Positions 10,965 through 22,275 of a stretch of 64,000 bases of DNA are shown piece by piece. Made by a program: the position numbers and the translations under genes. The notes beneath the pieces are model-generated. The model searched no databases and was not told the origin of the DNA. It saw only the letters and a list, made by a program, of their open reading frames with translations. The stretch is from Diospyros lotus (lineage: Eukaryota; Streptophyta; Magnoliopsida; Ericales; Ebenaceae), in NCBI RefSeq assembly GCF_014633365.1, contig NC_068341.1, forward strand, positions 558,001 to 622,000. Direction: 5' to 3'. How positions within the stretch are numbered: the stretch's first letter is position 1; each line of letters starts with the position of its first letter.

Positions 10965-13900
10965 ATGGCTGATGATGTGGCTGTTAGCCTTTGTTTTCAT
11001 TTTGGTGGGAGTATTGTAAGAAGCTTGGAAAGGTCCGAGTATGTCGATAGAGAGTCAAGGGAACTGGGGCGATTTGATGTAGACACGTTGTCTTTTGCTG
11101 TAATGTGTTGGTATACAGAAAATGTGTTAGGAATTAATAGAGTGCAGGGGATATTCTACAAGGAAAATGATGTTTTCTTTTTTATTTGGGATGACCTGTC
11201 AATAAGTAGGGTTTGTAACAAGTTAAAGAATGGGGATATCCTTGTCATTTATTTAGTTGGTGGGGATAAAATAGAGAGTGTGCCACCAAGTAATCCTCAC
11301 CAACCTCACGTGCTCATTGAAAAAAGTAAAGTTATTGGGGAAGGGACAAGTACTAGTGGCCAAACTAGTGTGCATCAAAAGGAAAGCAATGTGGGTGAGG
11401 CTTTATCTATGGGTGAGGCTTATTTGAATGAGAATGGGATATAAAGGCAAGACAAGAGTGGGGACGTAGATGTGGGAAGGCAAAGCCATGTTCACATAAA
11501 GGAAGCATTTGATGATGAGTTAGTAGAAAGGGAATTAGATTGTGTAGATCTAAATGAGTTTATTTCTTTTGATGAAATCTATAATGTGGGGACTAATTTT
11601 AGTGACGACAAGGACGATGAACTTCAAGAAACTAGGCAGAAGGTCATAGAAGTTAAGAGGAAAATAAGACAGAGGGATAAGAAGAAGACAGATGCATTTG
11701 CAGTTGCTGAAACTAATGGTGAACGAGGTAAATATGTTGTTTATTGTTTTATTTTCATGGCTTAATGCATTACTTTGATATGGTTCTTGTCTTTTAATAT
11801 GTTTGGTAGAAATTGTTTTGGAGTCTTAGGGTACATTTCTCACTAGTTTCTTTTCACATTACCAATGTTTTGTAGGTGTAAATGAACCTACATCTTCAAT
11901 TGATGCTGCTAATGAAAATACAAATCCAGATCTAAATGTACTTGCAGTAGAAAAAGAGCGGCCATATGTTGAGTTGGTAAGTGATAAAAGTAGTTCAGAT
12001 GGAAAGCAACTCCTCACATTACATACCAAGTGATAACCCAAGCAACTACAATGACAAAAGTAGTAACTCAGGATCTGAAGATGAGTTTGAGGTTCGTCCT
12101 AGTAGTCGTCAAAGGTTTGATGGTAGTAGTGAAATTCCTCAATTTACTCTTGATATGACATTTGCTAGCCTTACTGAGTTTAAAGTTGTTGTATTTAGAT
12201 ATGCAATTTTGAAGAGAAAATGACTGAGGTGTATAAAAAATGACAAGCTTAGGGTTAGGTACACTTTTGTTGGAGATGTAAATTTGTCATATATGCATCG
12301 AATGAGAGGAATGATGGTAGCTTTGTGGTGAAAACTTATTATCCACACCATGAATATGGTGGAGAGGATAATAGAAACAAGTTAGTGAGGTCTTCCTTCA
12401 TTGCACAACATTTTAGGACTAGAATATTGACTGATCCTGGGATTAAAATTAGGACCCTTAAATCTCTATGCAAAACTCAGTTGAAAGTTGAAATGAATAC
12501 TAGTGTCTGTAGGAATGCTAAGGCTATTGTGTTGAATGAAGTAATGGGTTGTTATGTTGAAGAGTTTCGTAATCTTTGGGGTTATGTCAGGGAATTAAGA
12601 AAGTCAAATCCAAGCAATACTATTATTTTAAAAACTTGTGCAAATAATTCCAAGAAGAAGAACTACTTTGATAGATTGTATATTTGCTTTGATGCACTTA
12701 AAAGAAGCTGGTTAGCAGGGTGTAGAAAGATAATAGGTGTTGATGGATGTTTCTTGAAGGGAGTTTGTAAAGGTATTTTATTAGTGGCGGTTGGAAGGGA
12801 TGGAAACAACCAAATGTTTCCAATTGCATGGGTTGTTGTTGGTGCTAAGACTAGTGTGATATGGACATGGTTCATTAAGGTGTTACAACACGATTTGCAT
12901 CTTGGTAATGGGGTAGATTTGGCTATTGTCTCAGACATGCAAAAGGTAACATAACATTCTTTGATAGGTTCTTTTGTTTTACATTATTTCATTGTTTCTT
13001 TTTTTTTTTTCTTCTTCTTGTCAGGGATTGACGAAAGTTGTAGCTGATGTTCTCCCACAAGCAGAACATAGGCATTGTGCAAGGCATATATACCATGCCT
13101 TTAATAAAAAATGGAAGGGACAAGAACGAAAACTCTATTTTTGGTTGTGTTCTAGGACCCCTTTCAAAAAAGATTTAAAAGATAAACTTAAGGATTTGAG
13201 TAAGTTGGGGAAGGGCATAGTCGAAGATGTGCTTACATGGCCATTTGAGAAGTGGTGTAGGGCATATCAAAGAACTGATATTAAGTGTGATGTTGTCGAC
13301 AACAATATGACAGAGGCATTCAATGGTTGGATATTGGATAGCAGGCAATTAACAATTGTGTCAATACTTGAAAAGATACGGCTGATGGTGATGCGAAGGA
13401 TTGCCTCTAAACGTTAATTCGTGGGCACTTAGATATCCAACTTATCCCTTGCAACTTTCAAAAAGTTGGAAAAAAACAAGGAAAATTCTTGTGATTGGTT
13501 TATGGAATGGAATGGAGAATTTGGTTATGAAGTCAGCAACATTTTCGATAAGAATGATAAACATGTTGTGAACATAAAGGGGCTGAAGTGCACTTACAGA
13601 GAATGGGATTTGTCTGGAATTCCATATGTACATGCTATTAGTGCAATCTTTGTTGCAAGACAGCATCCAGAAAATTATATTTCTCACTGGTACAAGAAGG
13701 ATACTTATTTGAAGGCATACAACTACTATTTGTTGCTTATGAGGGGGAAGCAATTCTAGGAAGAAAGTACTAAGGAGTCTATTGTGGCTCCTAAGGTGAG
13801 GAGGATGCCAGGAAGACCTAAAAAGAATAGAAGGAAAGATAAATATGAGCGTCAAAAGGGATGAAAATTATCTAGGAGAGAAAGAATAATAACCTGCAGA

Positions 13901-14520
13901 TTGTGTAAAACACAAGGTCACAACAGTTATATGTATCCAACCAAGCCTGCACCCTCAGAGGCAATAATTATGCTATTGAATTCTGATTGTTTTTATGTAA
14001 TTTATACTTGTTTAAAATATAATAGTTGCTATGTTTGAATGGAAGAAATGATTGATGGTTGTGAGACTTTTTGTTTGCAGCCTGTGCCAAAACCTAGCAA
14101 GAAAAAATGAAGCACAAAATAAACAAGTGATACTGTTGTTGATGAGAAGCTGCGAAGAGAAGTGAGAAATCAGAAGTCATCTACGAAAAGAGCAAGGCGA
14201 CAGATTGGAATAAGACTATTTGTTTCTGAAAATTGAGTTATGATTGAAAATGTAAATACCTATGTGTGAGTTGAATTCATCTTGGATATAGATTTTGAAA
14301 ATGCTTCGAATGGTAACTTATGTGTTTATGTTTTGCAGCTTGGTCAATCTTCAATGAGAATCTAGAAGCTTCCTCCAAAGAGGCAGAACTTTGACAGTCC
14401 ATCTTCTGCTGCAAAAGGCTTCAACTTCTATAGTGACTACCAACCAACTCTAACAATCTCAATAAAAGTGACAAGCTTTATGTTGTTTTGTGGTGTTTAT
14501 GTTGTTTTGTGGTGACCAAG
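10965..14520 (+). pseudogene. MULE transposase (MuDR family), decayed
   Basis: This encodes the cut-and-paste transposase of the element. An N-terminal PB1-like region (10965-11440; SLCFHFGGSI, VCNKLKNGDILVIYLVGG) is followed by an acidic linker. After a likely intron (donor near 11729, acceptor at about 11875) comes the MULE catalytic domain: GVDGCFLKG near 12737 and IVSDMQK ending at 12945. A 79-bp intron, 12946-13024, joins IVSDMQK to GLTKVV in frame. The domain continues through ADVLPQAEHRHCARHI to 13414. The SWIM finger near 13590 reads CTYREWDLSGIPYVHA, with two of its usual Cys replaced by Tyr. A zinc-knuckle remnant (CRLCKTQGHNS) lies near 13895, and likely last exons are near 14083-14225 and 14340-14520. 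Frameshifts near 12000 and 12300 and stops at 11441, 12222 and 13414 show it is inactive. Confidence 0.85.
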
Positions 14521-15013
14521 TATTGCAACTTGTGTCTCTTTCTGAGTTAGACAATGCTCTATTAGGTGTTGTTATGTTAGGAACAACTTATCTCTAATTA
14601 TGATTAGTGGAAAGATACTTGCTTCTATTTTGGCTTTCATGTAATTATTGGACATATTCTTAGGTCCTTATTCAGGTGTTAAGCAAATTGCAGGTTCGAA
14701 AATATGTGACTATTTTGGCTTATTCTATTATTGTTTAATTGGTAAAATAATGGTCGTGCATAATAGAAGCATGTTTATGCTTCAACATCTTGTTGTAAAT
14801 AATGTGCAAATAATTGGATGGTTCATGTATATAATGTTCTTCTGTGAATGAGGATCCAAAATACAAAAAAATACATATTAGATGTTTACATTAGATGATA
14901 AAATTAAAGGCCTAAACAAAGATTGACTGTTGCAAATAATTTAGGGACAACCACCACAAAATCATCTTACATAGACATTTTCACAAACACCTAGTGTCCA
15001 CACTAAATATTGA

Positions 15014-15449
15014 TCATTTGCATAAAACAACACATAACACGACCACACATATGACAAATGCCCACTTCAACAGCTTAATCTCCCTTTTCATACCATTTTC
15101 AAAATTGTTGCTCTTCATCTTCATATCTTCCAAAACCACCTTGATCGACACAATGTCTCTAAGTGTTTCATACAAAATCTAATTCATGTTGCTTGAAGTA
15201 TGCCCCTCTTCAGACGTCAATTCCAGTAATACTTCATCAACCCACATAAAATAATTACACCGACAACCCTAGTAACATAAAAAAAAAGTATTATATTTTT
15301 TTAATTTTTTTTTTCACACCAAAACAGTTAAATTGGAAATCACTCACCTGAATTTTGGCACACCCAAAGAACTTTTGATTTGGGTTTTTCTCGGTTTGTG
15401 ATGTTTTCACAACTACCTTCATTTTGCAGTCACATTTCCCATCAAAATC
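15014..15449 (-). pseudogene. GRF-type zinc-finger gene inside the MULE
   Basis: Minus-strand gene, two exons: 15348-15449 and 15014-15268, with GTGAGT donor and ACTAG acceptor in phase. Exon a reads CDCKMKVVVKTSQTEKNPNQ then KFFGCAKIQ, and exon b opens GCRCNYFMWVDEVL, the Cys pattern and the ...FFGC...F.WVDE layout of GRF zinc fingers. The C-terminus has a short helical stretch and a hydrophobic segment WAFVICVVVLCVVLCK before TGA, as in the plant At4g04775-like proteins I recall. A TAG lies mid-exon b (near 15182), and the apparent ATG near 15459 is one base out of frame, so this copy is broken. It converges on the transposase gene, the position of mudrB in maize MuDR. Its function in transposition is unknown. 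Confidence 0.7.
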
Positions 15450-15617
15450 CTATCTGACATATTGCTAAGATGAAGATGGTTCATTTTGTCTCCTTATTCT
15501 TCACGAAGCCCACAAGATTGGTTGAAGATAGATGAAGAAGACAAGTTACGCAAACAATGACGGCGATGGCTGTTGCGATGATGGCTTCAGCAATGAGCGA
15601 TGGCTATTGCGATGATA

Positions 15618-15995
15618 GGCGGTGGCTGTTGCGACAATGGTCTAAGTGACGATGGCAAGAGTGACGACGATGGTTGATTGTGGAGACGTCGACGACGATG
15701 GTTGTTTCAATGGTCATCGATGGGTGGGTTCCTTTAGTGAGATCAACATGGGACAAGGGTGGGTCACAAGTGTGGGGATGGGTGGATTCCTCTGGTTTTT
15801 TTTTTTTTTTATAAAAATATGGACAACATACATGAATATTATAACGTGATAGTAAATATGGCAGCGTGATAAGACAAAGTTAACGCCTTAGTTAACATCG
15901 GTTAAAATAGGAACTAAAAATGTATAAAATTATTTTATTCAGGGATGAATAATGAACACAATTTAGTTGATATCCTTAAAGTCATTTTTTTAATT
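15618..15995 (-). repeat. Right TIR of the MULE
   Basis: Inverted partner of 10369-10744, with the same A/T tract (15796-15812 region) and the same order of shared blocks. Confidence 0.82.
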
Positions 15996-16666
15996 AGTTC
16001 AAATATTAAAAAATGCATTAAGCCTCTGATTTTCCATTTTAGATTGTATTGAGTGAGGCCTAATCATATTGTTTTTTTTTTATGGATGGATGCTTGTTAG
16101 AAGCCCAGCCCAGTGGGCTGAAGCCTCAAGGCTCTCGAGAACGTCTTTTTCTATTTTCTGGGCCGAGTTCCGGGCCTGGCTTTTGACAAACTAGAATACA
16201 AAGTCAGAAATGGACAGAATGTTCCTCTCTTGAATTGAGTAGCACAGTGAGTGATAGAAGTGAGACGAAACCCATCGTCAAGAAGTGTAAGCTCATCCTC
16301 ACAAATCATTCACTGCACTGATTAAGACAAGCATAGGATACCCATCCACATCCACCCACCTACCAATCCCGGCTGATAGTGCCACAAATAACCCTATTAT
16401 AATATTGGATGTGCAGTTGAATCACACACAAATGACCAATTTGTCGTTGACAATGGTAGCTTTGAATTTGAGTTGCTTCCCTTGTTTCCATCACCATCAT
16501 TAATTATGGGATGTCCTCTGCAAGTTGTAGGAATTAAAGAGCAACTTAAATATCAGATCAGAGAGAGTAGTCCTTGGTTGCCATCATCAATCAAACACAC
16601 AGAATAGAAGAGAGTTTAGATCTCTTATTAGGACAACAAGAAAGGAAAGCAACCCTCTTCAGGCTT

Positions 16667-16697
<31 letters not shown>

Positions 16698-18349
16698 CCA
16701 GCCCTCTCTGTCTGTCTGCCATAGGATAGGCCTCCCTCAACTTAAGTCATCACTTGCACGCAAATGGCTAGAAGCCCATCCTACCATTCATCTTTACACT
16801 AGCATGAACTTTTGAGTATGAAAAGATGTAATTGCAGTTTGACTTACATGGTTTTGTTGGAGATGGCTTTAAAATTAAGTTGATAATAATAAGGATAACA
16901 CAACATGTACAAAAACCAAGAAGTTGTATTTGGAGAGAGAGAGAGAGAGAGAGATTGAAGAAGTTGCAGCGCACTTGGCCTAACAGAGAGCAAGGCAAGA
17001 AAGACGGTGGAAAAGACAGAATGTGGGGGGCAACAGAACAGAATATATATATTCTTTCTTTGGAAAGAGAAAGAGAAAGAGAGCCCGTTGTGAATGGGGG
17101 GCTGGGCGGACAATCAATCAATGAGGGAGGGCTTGACAAAATTTGGGCGCATCCGTGCGTGGGTGCTCTCTTCTTGTCCCCATGTTTGAACGTTCAAAAA
17201 GGTCATTGGAACCACAAGATTCCTCTAATTTCATCCAATCCATTCCATTCCACAAGCAGCCAATTGCTTCACTTAAATACAGCATTATCATGAATGCACA
17301 TATCCATGATGATTATGCTTCCGCACTAACATTAGCTTGGAAAACTAGCTTTTATTTTTTCAACCCCATGCCATCGGCAACTTTTTTTTATTCTTTTTTG
17401 TAGATTATATAGTACCTGCCCAACATTATGAATTAACTCATCATTTTGTAAACATTTTCTGTATAGCACGTTTCCAGTGACTTCTTCAGTACCATCTCAA
17501 TCATTGAATGAGTGCATTTCGTGCTCAACCATTCCTTTCCTCTTAGCAAGCATGTTACAGGCTGACAAGTTTGCTCTTTGTCTCATTCAAAAGTTAGAAG
17601 CAGAAAGATTTAAAAAAGAGAGTAGAGTAGAATAGAGTTGAAAAGATAATGGGTTGGACAAAAAGATTATTTCAAGAACCAGCCCCACCAACACCACCAC
17701 TGATATCATCCAACCATTCTCCGCAAGAGGCCAAAAATAAATAAATAAAGCCATATCAGTAGTAGTAGTAGTAGTAGTAGGGTCAACCAACAACACAATG
17801 AAAGTGCAAATCAATCAGATAGACAATGCCAGAGTTAAACTGCACATGATATAGAAGATGACAATGCCTAAGACAAAAGCGTCTAGAGAAAGGGAAACGG
17901 ATCATTTTTATTCATTAGAATTCCATCAGTACTTCTACTACAAGTATAGACAGCCAAGGGAAAGGAAAATACAAGATGCAACACGAACCCACCACCATCT
18001 ACGTCGTTTCTGTACCACCCAAACCCAACTCTGACCTAATTCACTGAAACCTAACCCTAAAACCCCCTCCTCTTTCCCTTTCCCCCTCAGATGATCTGTT
18101 AGACAAAGGATCTAGTTGTATTGCTTGTTTTACTAACAAGCTTTGTAATGTTACAGATCATTAGTCTAGTCTGCACACCTCTATCCTTTGACAGACCTAC
18201 TTCTTCTTTACAAGTAAAAAAGGTGACGGAAAATGGAATGTACCACCATCACCGAGAAAACTGAAACGATTCCTGCACATGTTTTCAACTATGCTAAGCT
18301 AAAGATCAACCCTGAATTTGCAGGAAAATCAGTCTTGCTGGAATAGTAA
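15996..18349. other. Intergenic region between the MULE and KRP
   Basis: I see no gene here. It holds GA microsatellites at 16669-16694 and 16936-16951, a GTA trinucleotide run at about 17758-17780, and short frames that are simple-repeat shadows. The part from about 17890 to 18349 is probably the 3' untranslated region of KRP (minus strand), with an AATAAA-like signal near 17912. Confidence 0.5.
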
Positions 18350-21167
18350 CTATGGGTCCAGCTTCACCCATTCATAGCGTCCAGGAAGGGGCTTTTCATT
18401 CACAGGATCAAAGTTGTACCTGCAAAAAAAATTCCCACATGAAGGCCATAAATAAGTGGGGATGTATGAAAAGAATAAAATTGAAGACAAACAAAATTGT
18501 GAAGCAAACACTTAAAGAGATTATGCAAGAGTACTTCTCCAAAAATTGTCTTTGTTGCTTTTCTTCTTCATTAGCGAAGAATTCATTCATTTCGCGTGCC
18601 ATTGGGATGTGCCTTTGCACGGAATTCTGCACGCTCCTGTGGGCTTCAGTAGAGCTGGTGGCCTTTGTGGTAGAACCAGGGGTTCTAATGCTCTCTGGAT
18701 CTCTTATCAAGCTGCAAGGTGTACTTTCTCTGGTGCTCCTGTCACAGGAAACATGCAATGAATAACCCAACCATTCCCCACACCATGAAAACTAATTCTG
18801 AACTTCCTGTGACTGGCATTCATATTCAAGGAGATTCAAAGCTATTGCGGTTTGCACAATCGAAAAACTAAAAAACCTTCAGTTTGGTAGTCCTGGCAGT
18901 AGAAAATGTCATGTCATGATTCATCTCTGATCAACTGCTCCAATTAGTTATGATAGCCAACATGCAAAAATCAGGACCAGGGACCTCCAAATCACTTATA
19001 ACAATGCCACTCAAAGAGCCAAAACAGCAAATGCACTCATCATGCTCGTGTGGAAGTAAATGACAATACTCAACACCAAAATGTTTTGATCACAGAAACT
19101 CCAGAAAGTGAGTTATGCAAATTTCAGAGATATAAGCATAAACATATGCACTTGACCTTCTTATTATATGTGCGTTGGTGCAGGTGGACATTTGTCCTCC
19201 AATATTTACTAATTTGAGTTTTTGATCATGTACCATTTTATGGTTCAAGAAAAAGTAAAACGCAAAAAGAAATAGTGAAATAGCAAAATATTTATGACTT
19301 CATTAGATGAAGATCATAAGAGCTGGAATCTTGTGATTTTTCACTTATTTCACACTAAGCACAACTAGAGACAACATCTCCGCAGCACAAGCAACCCCAA
19401 ATAAGAGAGTACAGAGCAGGAGCGCTCTATAATAACAAAGCAGTATCACACCATCGAAAGAGTAACAGAAAGGTTCTGTGACTGTATATTAAAACAAAAA
19501 TGACTCCTTCAGCCTGGAATGGTTAATTGTCTGGGGAAGTGAGAGTATATATACTTTATAAGACAAATGCCAAAAAAGGAAAAAGAAAAAGAAACCACCA
19601 ACCTTCTAGAAACAAAGGCAGATCAAAATAAAAACCACCAACCTATGGGACTAGCTTGCTTCATCTTATGGCTCAGACTAGTTTACAGAACAACCCAAAC
19701 ATGAATGAATGCTAAATATCACCGATATTTTCAACTTATTCCCGTTCCACCTCAGAGGAAAATCCTAAAGACAGGAAACCTTCAGCAACGGCGGAAAAAA
19801 GTCGACGCACATAGCAATAGCCTTACGTTCTTTATGGTATTTCTGTTCAAATAAATGGAAAATCCGACTTCGTCAAGGTAGCTGTCTTAGGAATAAAGCG
19901 TCCGCCTCCAGATGATCCAGAAGAAAGTCACATATAATATCTCTCTCTCTCTCTCTCTCTCGGCAACCAAACAAGGAATGAATAAAGCTCCTAAATATTT
20001 CCCACAGGTTCAACAAATAAATGGTGTGTTTGGGGGGGGGGGGGGGGGGGGGGCCGCCAAAAGCCAAGAAGAAGTAGAAGTTTATTGACGTCACAAGCCG
20101 TATATAAATGGCTATAAACAACAGTACTTTCCTCTGGTTTTACCCATAAACGAAATATTGGCAGAGCCGGTGCTCAAATTAACTGAAAAGGAATGAACTC
20201 TACGAACAAGCAAATGAGAATCCAACAAAAGGCACCTAAAACTTCACGAGGACTCCAGGAAGAGGAAATCTAAGATTTTTTGATTGATTTTATTCTTCTA
20301 CATTTTCTCAGCAACCAACCAGCAGGACATGAGCCAGCTAAAAGAAGACCAAATTACCAAAACTAAAGCACCAAAAAATTAAAAGAAAACTACGCCCAAA
20401 AGAATTAGCAAAATAATAACTTTCAGCTGTTTTCGTTTATTTTCTCCTGAAGGGAACAAACCAAATTAGGGGCAAGGGGCAAGGACCAAGGAGTCCTCAA
20501 AGTAGAATATGAACCAAAGACAGAACCATGTTTTAACGCCAAATAATGGACAAAGAAATAGGCTGAAATTTTTTATTTTGTTTCTGTGACTTCATTTCCT
20601 CGGCATCCAGAGAGTGAAACAGCCCCTTTTTCTGGGTTGGGGTTTTGAGTCAAAAGAAACAACTATATGAAACGAAAAAACCCACCTCTCTCTACCTTCA
20701 AATTCCAAGACATTCTCTCCAAAAGAAGCTTCAACATCGTCATTGCACTTCTCCCGATTCTCTTCCTCTTGAGGGCTAACTTTCTCAGCCTCGGAACGAG
20801 TCCCCTCGACCGATTTCTTAACAGACGCGGAATTCACAAAGGCACCCTTCAACCTGGAACCCTTCCCGGGGCTAGGGTTTTGCACGCACGTCTCCTTGTG
20901 GATTTGTTGCCTCTGCCTCTTCGAATCGGTGGTGACCGCAATTGGAGGTTTCTCGAGTCGGCGGCTCCGCAACTGGAGGTAGGACCCAGTCCCAGGGGGA
21001 GAAGGCGGCGCCGAAGCAGCGGCGGAGGCAGATTTCTGGAGGCGCTGCAAGGCAAGGGTTCTGGCGCGGGTGCGGACGCCGAGAGAAGACTGGGCGGCAG
21101 GGGCGGCGACGTCTAAGACCGCCACCTCTGCTGCGGCGGTCTTGGCCTTCCTCATGTACTTTCCCAT
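18350..21167 (-). CDS. KRP: KRP/ICK cyclin-dependent kinase inhibitor
   Basis: A nuclear inhibitor of CDK-cyclin complexes that restrains the plant cell cycle. There are three exons: 20686-21167 (482 bp, ATG at 21167), 18535-18738 (204 bp) and 18350-18419 (70 bp, stop TAG). They join in frame to 251 codons, within the family range. Exon 1 opens MGKYMRKAKTAA and carries the plant KRP motifs SSLGVRTRARTLALQRLQ and YLQLRSRRLEKPP, then an acidic EASFGENVLEFEGRER. Exon 2 gives STRESTPCSLIR and RHIPMAREMNEFFANEEE. Exon 3 gives YNFDPVNEKPLPGRYEWVKL and DP, the conserved C-terminal cyclin/CDK-binding box. Introns are 1,947 and 115 bp. The second donor is GTACTC, a weak match, supported by phase and protein conservation. 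Intron 1 holds a 22-G run (20032-20053) and a CT repeat. Which KRP paralogue it is cannot be told. Confidence 0.95.
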
Positions 21168-21460
21168 GTCAGCTTTCTCCTCTACACTTTCATGGGGGGA
21201 CCTGCACTGGAGGGGGTTAGTTGTTGGTTGGAGAGAGAGAGTGAGGTGGGGGGGGGGGGGGGGGAGCGGTTTGTAGTTGGTGGAGTGAGAGAGAGAGAGA
21301 GAGAGGGGGGTTGGGTTTGGGGCAGTGAATTGGGTAGTAGTACTTTTTTGGAAGAAGATAAAAATAAATAATAATATAATTAAGAGGGCGGGGGAGAGAG
21401 CCCAAAGCCGTAGGGTTGGGGGAATGTTGAAAAATTGCACCATTTCCATTTTCCAATTTC
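21168..21460 (-). promoter_or_regulatory. KRP 5' leader with CT and C tracts
   Basis: Upstream of the KRP start, read on the minus strand, are a 17-C run (plus-strand G at 21248-21264), a CT repeat at about 21285-21306 and an AT-rich TATA-like stretch at about 21358-21382. CT-rich leaders are common in plant genes. The promoter role is inferred from position. Confidence 0.45.
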
Positions 21461-21843
21461 TCGTGCTACTTTTCGTCGCGACTCACGAGAATCAAAATAT
21501 TATGTAAATGGTGCTTCTAAGTTCTAAATTTGCTACTAATCCCCATTTTGAACTTTTCTAATAACATGGACTATAAAAAAAAAACCTTACTCCTATAAAA
21601 ATATTGTTAAAATAATTCTTTAAGATAAAAAATTCTAAATTTTTTTTAACACACTCTATTAGTTACCAGAAAAATACCATATTTGTAATGATTTTTAAAT
21701 ATCTTTCTTATTTTTTGATATCTAAAAAAATAATTAAAAACTTTATCTCAACTCTTTGATTAGAACAAGTAACAAAAAATTGGATGATTTTGCCAATCAT
21801 CATTGCAATCATCTTTTTCATAGCAAACATCCTAATATAAATT

Positions 21844-22275
21844 GAAAAAGTCTAGAGAGCTTGACGGGCTCATCGACTGTCCTATCGAAATGAGACAAAA
21901 TAACGATTTTGCCATCGTCTATTTTACAAATTTGCAAAATAGGCCGTTACTGTCTCTCCCTACTCGCTCGTCTCCCTTCCATGGCCACCGCCTCACCACT
22001 GTCACCTTCACCGTCTCGCTGTCATCACCGCCTCGCCTTGTCTCGTTGCGCTGACCGTCAGTGCATCTTGAAGATACAATGACAGTCGGCGAGGCGGTGA
22101 TGACAACTAGGCGACGCAAGGGCAACGAGGCAATGGGCATGAGGCGACGATGTGGTAATCATGGAAGGGAGATGAGTGAGCAGGGAGAGAGCAACAGTGG
22201 ACGGGGGCAAAATTATCTTTTTGTTCCCTTTTTGTAAGTGGCTCGATAAGCCCATTGGGCTCTGTAGAACGACTC
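21844..22275. mobile_element. 432-bp inverted-repeat element with 9-bp target duplication (MULE-type MITE)
   Basis: An exact 9-bp direct repeat, ATATAAATT, flanks it at 21835-21843 and 22276-22284. The two halves pair imperfectly inverted: AGAGCTTGACGGGCTCATCG on the left against AGAGCCCAATGGGCTTATCG from the right, and CTCGTCTCCCTTCCATGG against CTCATCTCCCTTCCATGA further in. It is GC-rich in the centre and encodes no recognisable protein. The 9-bp duplication points to the Mutator superfamily. Confidence 0.8.

Larger units (their letters stand above)
10369..15995 (+). mobile_element. Mutator-like element (MULE) with ~376-bp terminal inverted repeats
   Basis: The left end 10369-10744 is matched, inverted, by 15618-15995 over its whole length with scattered mismatches, including shared blocks such as AATAATTTTATA, TTTTTAGTTC and CACACTTGTGACCCACC. 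Candidate 9-bp target duplications are AGTTCATGT (10360-10368) and AGTTCAAAT (15996-16004), 7 of 9 identical, the size expected for MULEs. Between the TIRs lie a MuDR-type transposase gene (plus strand) and a GRF zinc-finger gene (minus strand), facing each other. A telomere-like AAACCCTAACCCTAAC lies just inside the left TIR's A-tract (about 10562). The exact outer boundary is uncertain by a few bases. Confidence 0.88.

Noticed and set aside
16768..17403. Overlapping frames around the GA repeats
   Set aside because: They are generated by the GAGAGA runs (Arg-Glu or Ser-Leu repeats) and have no other support.
18352..18765. Plus-strand frame of 137 codons
   Set aside because: It overlaps KRP exons 2 and 3 on the other strand and crosses their introns. 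It has no family features.
20032..20053. 22-G run as a G-quadruplex element
   Set aside because: A plain homopolymer in an intron is more likely a slippage product or assembly artefact. Nothing marks a regulatory role.
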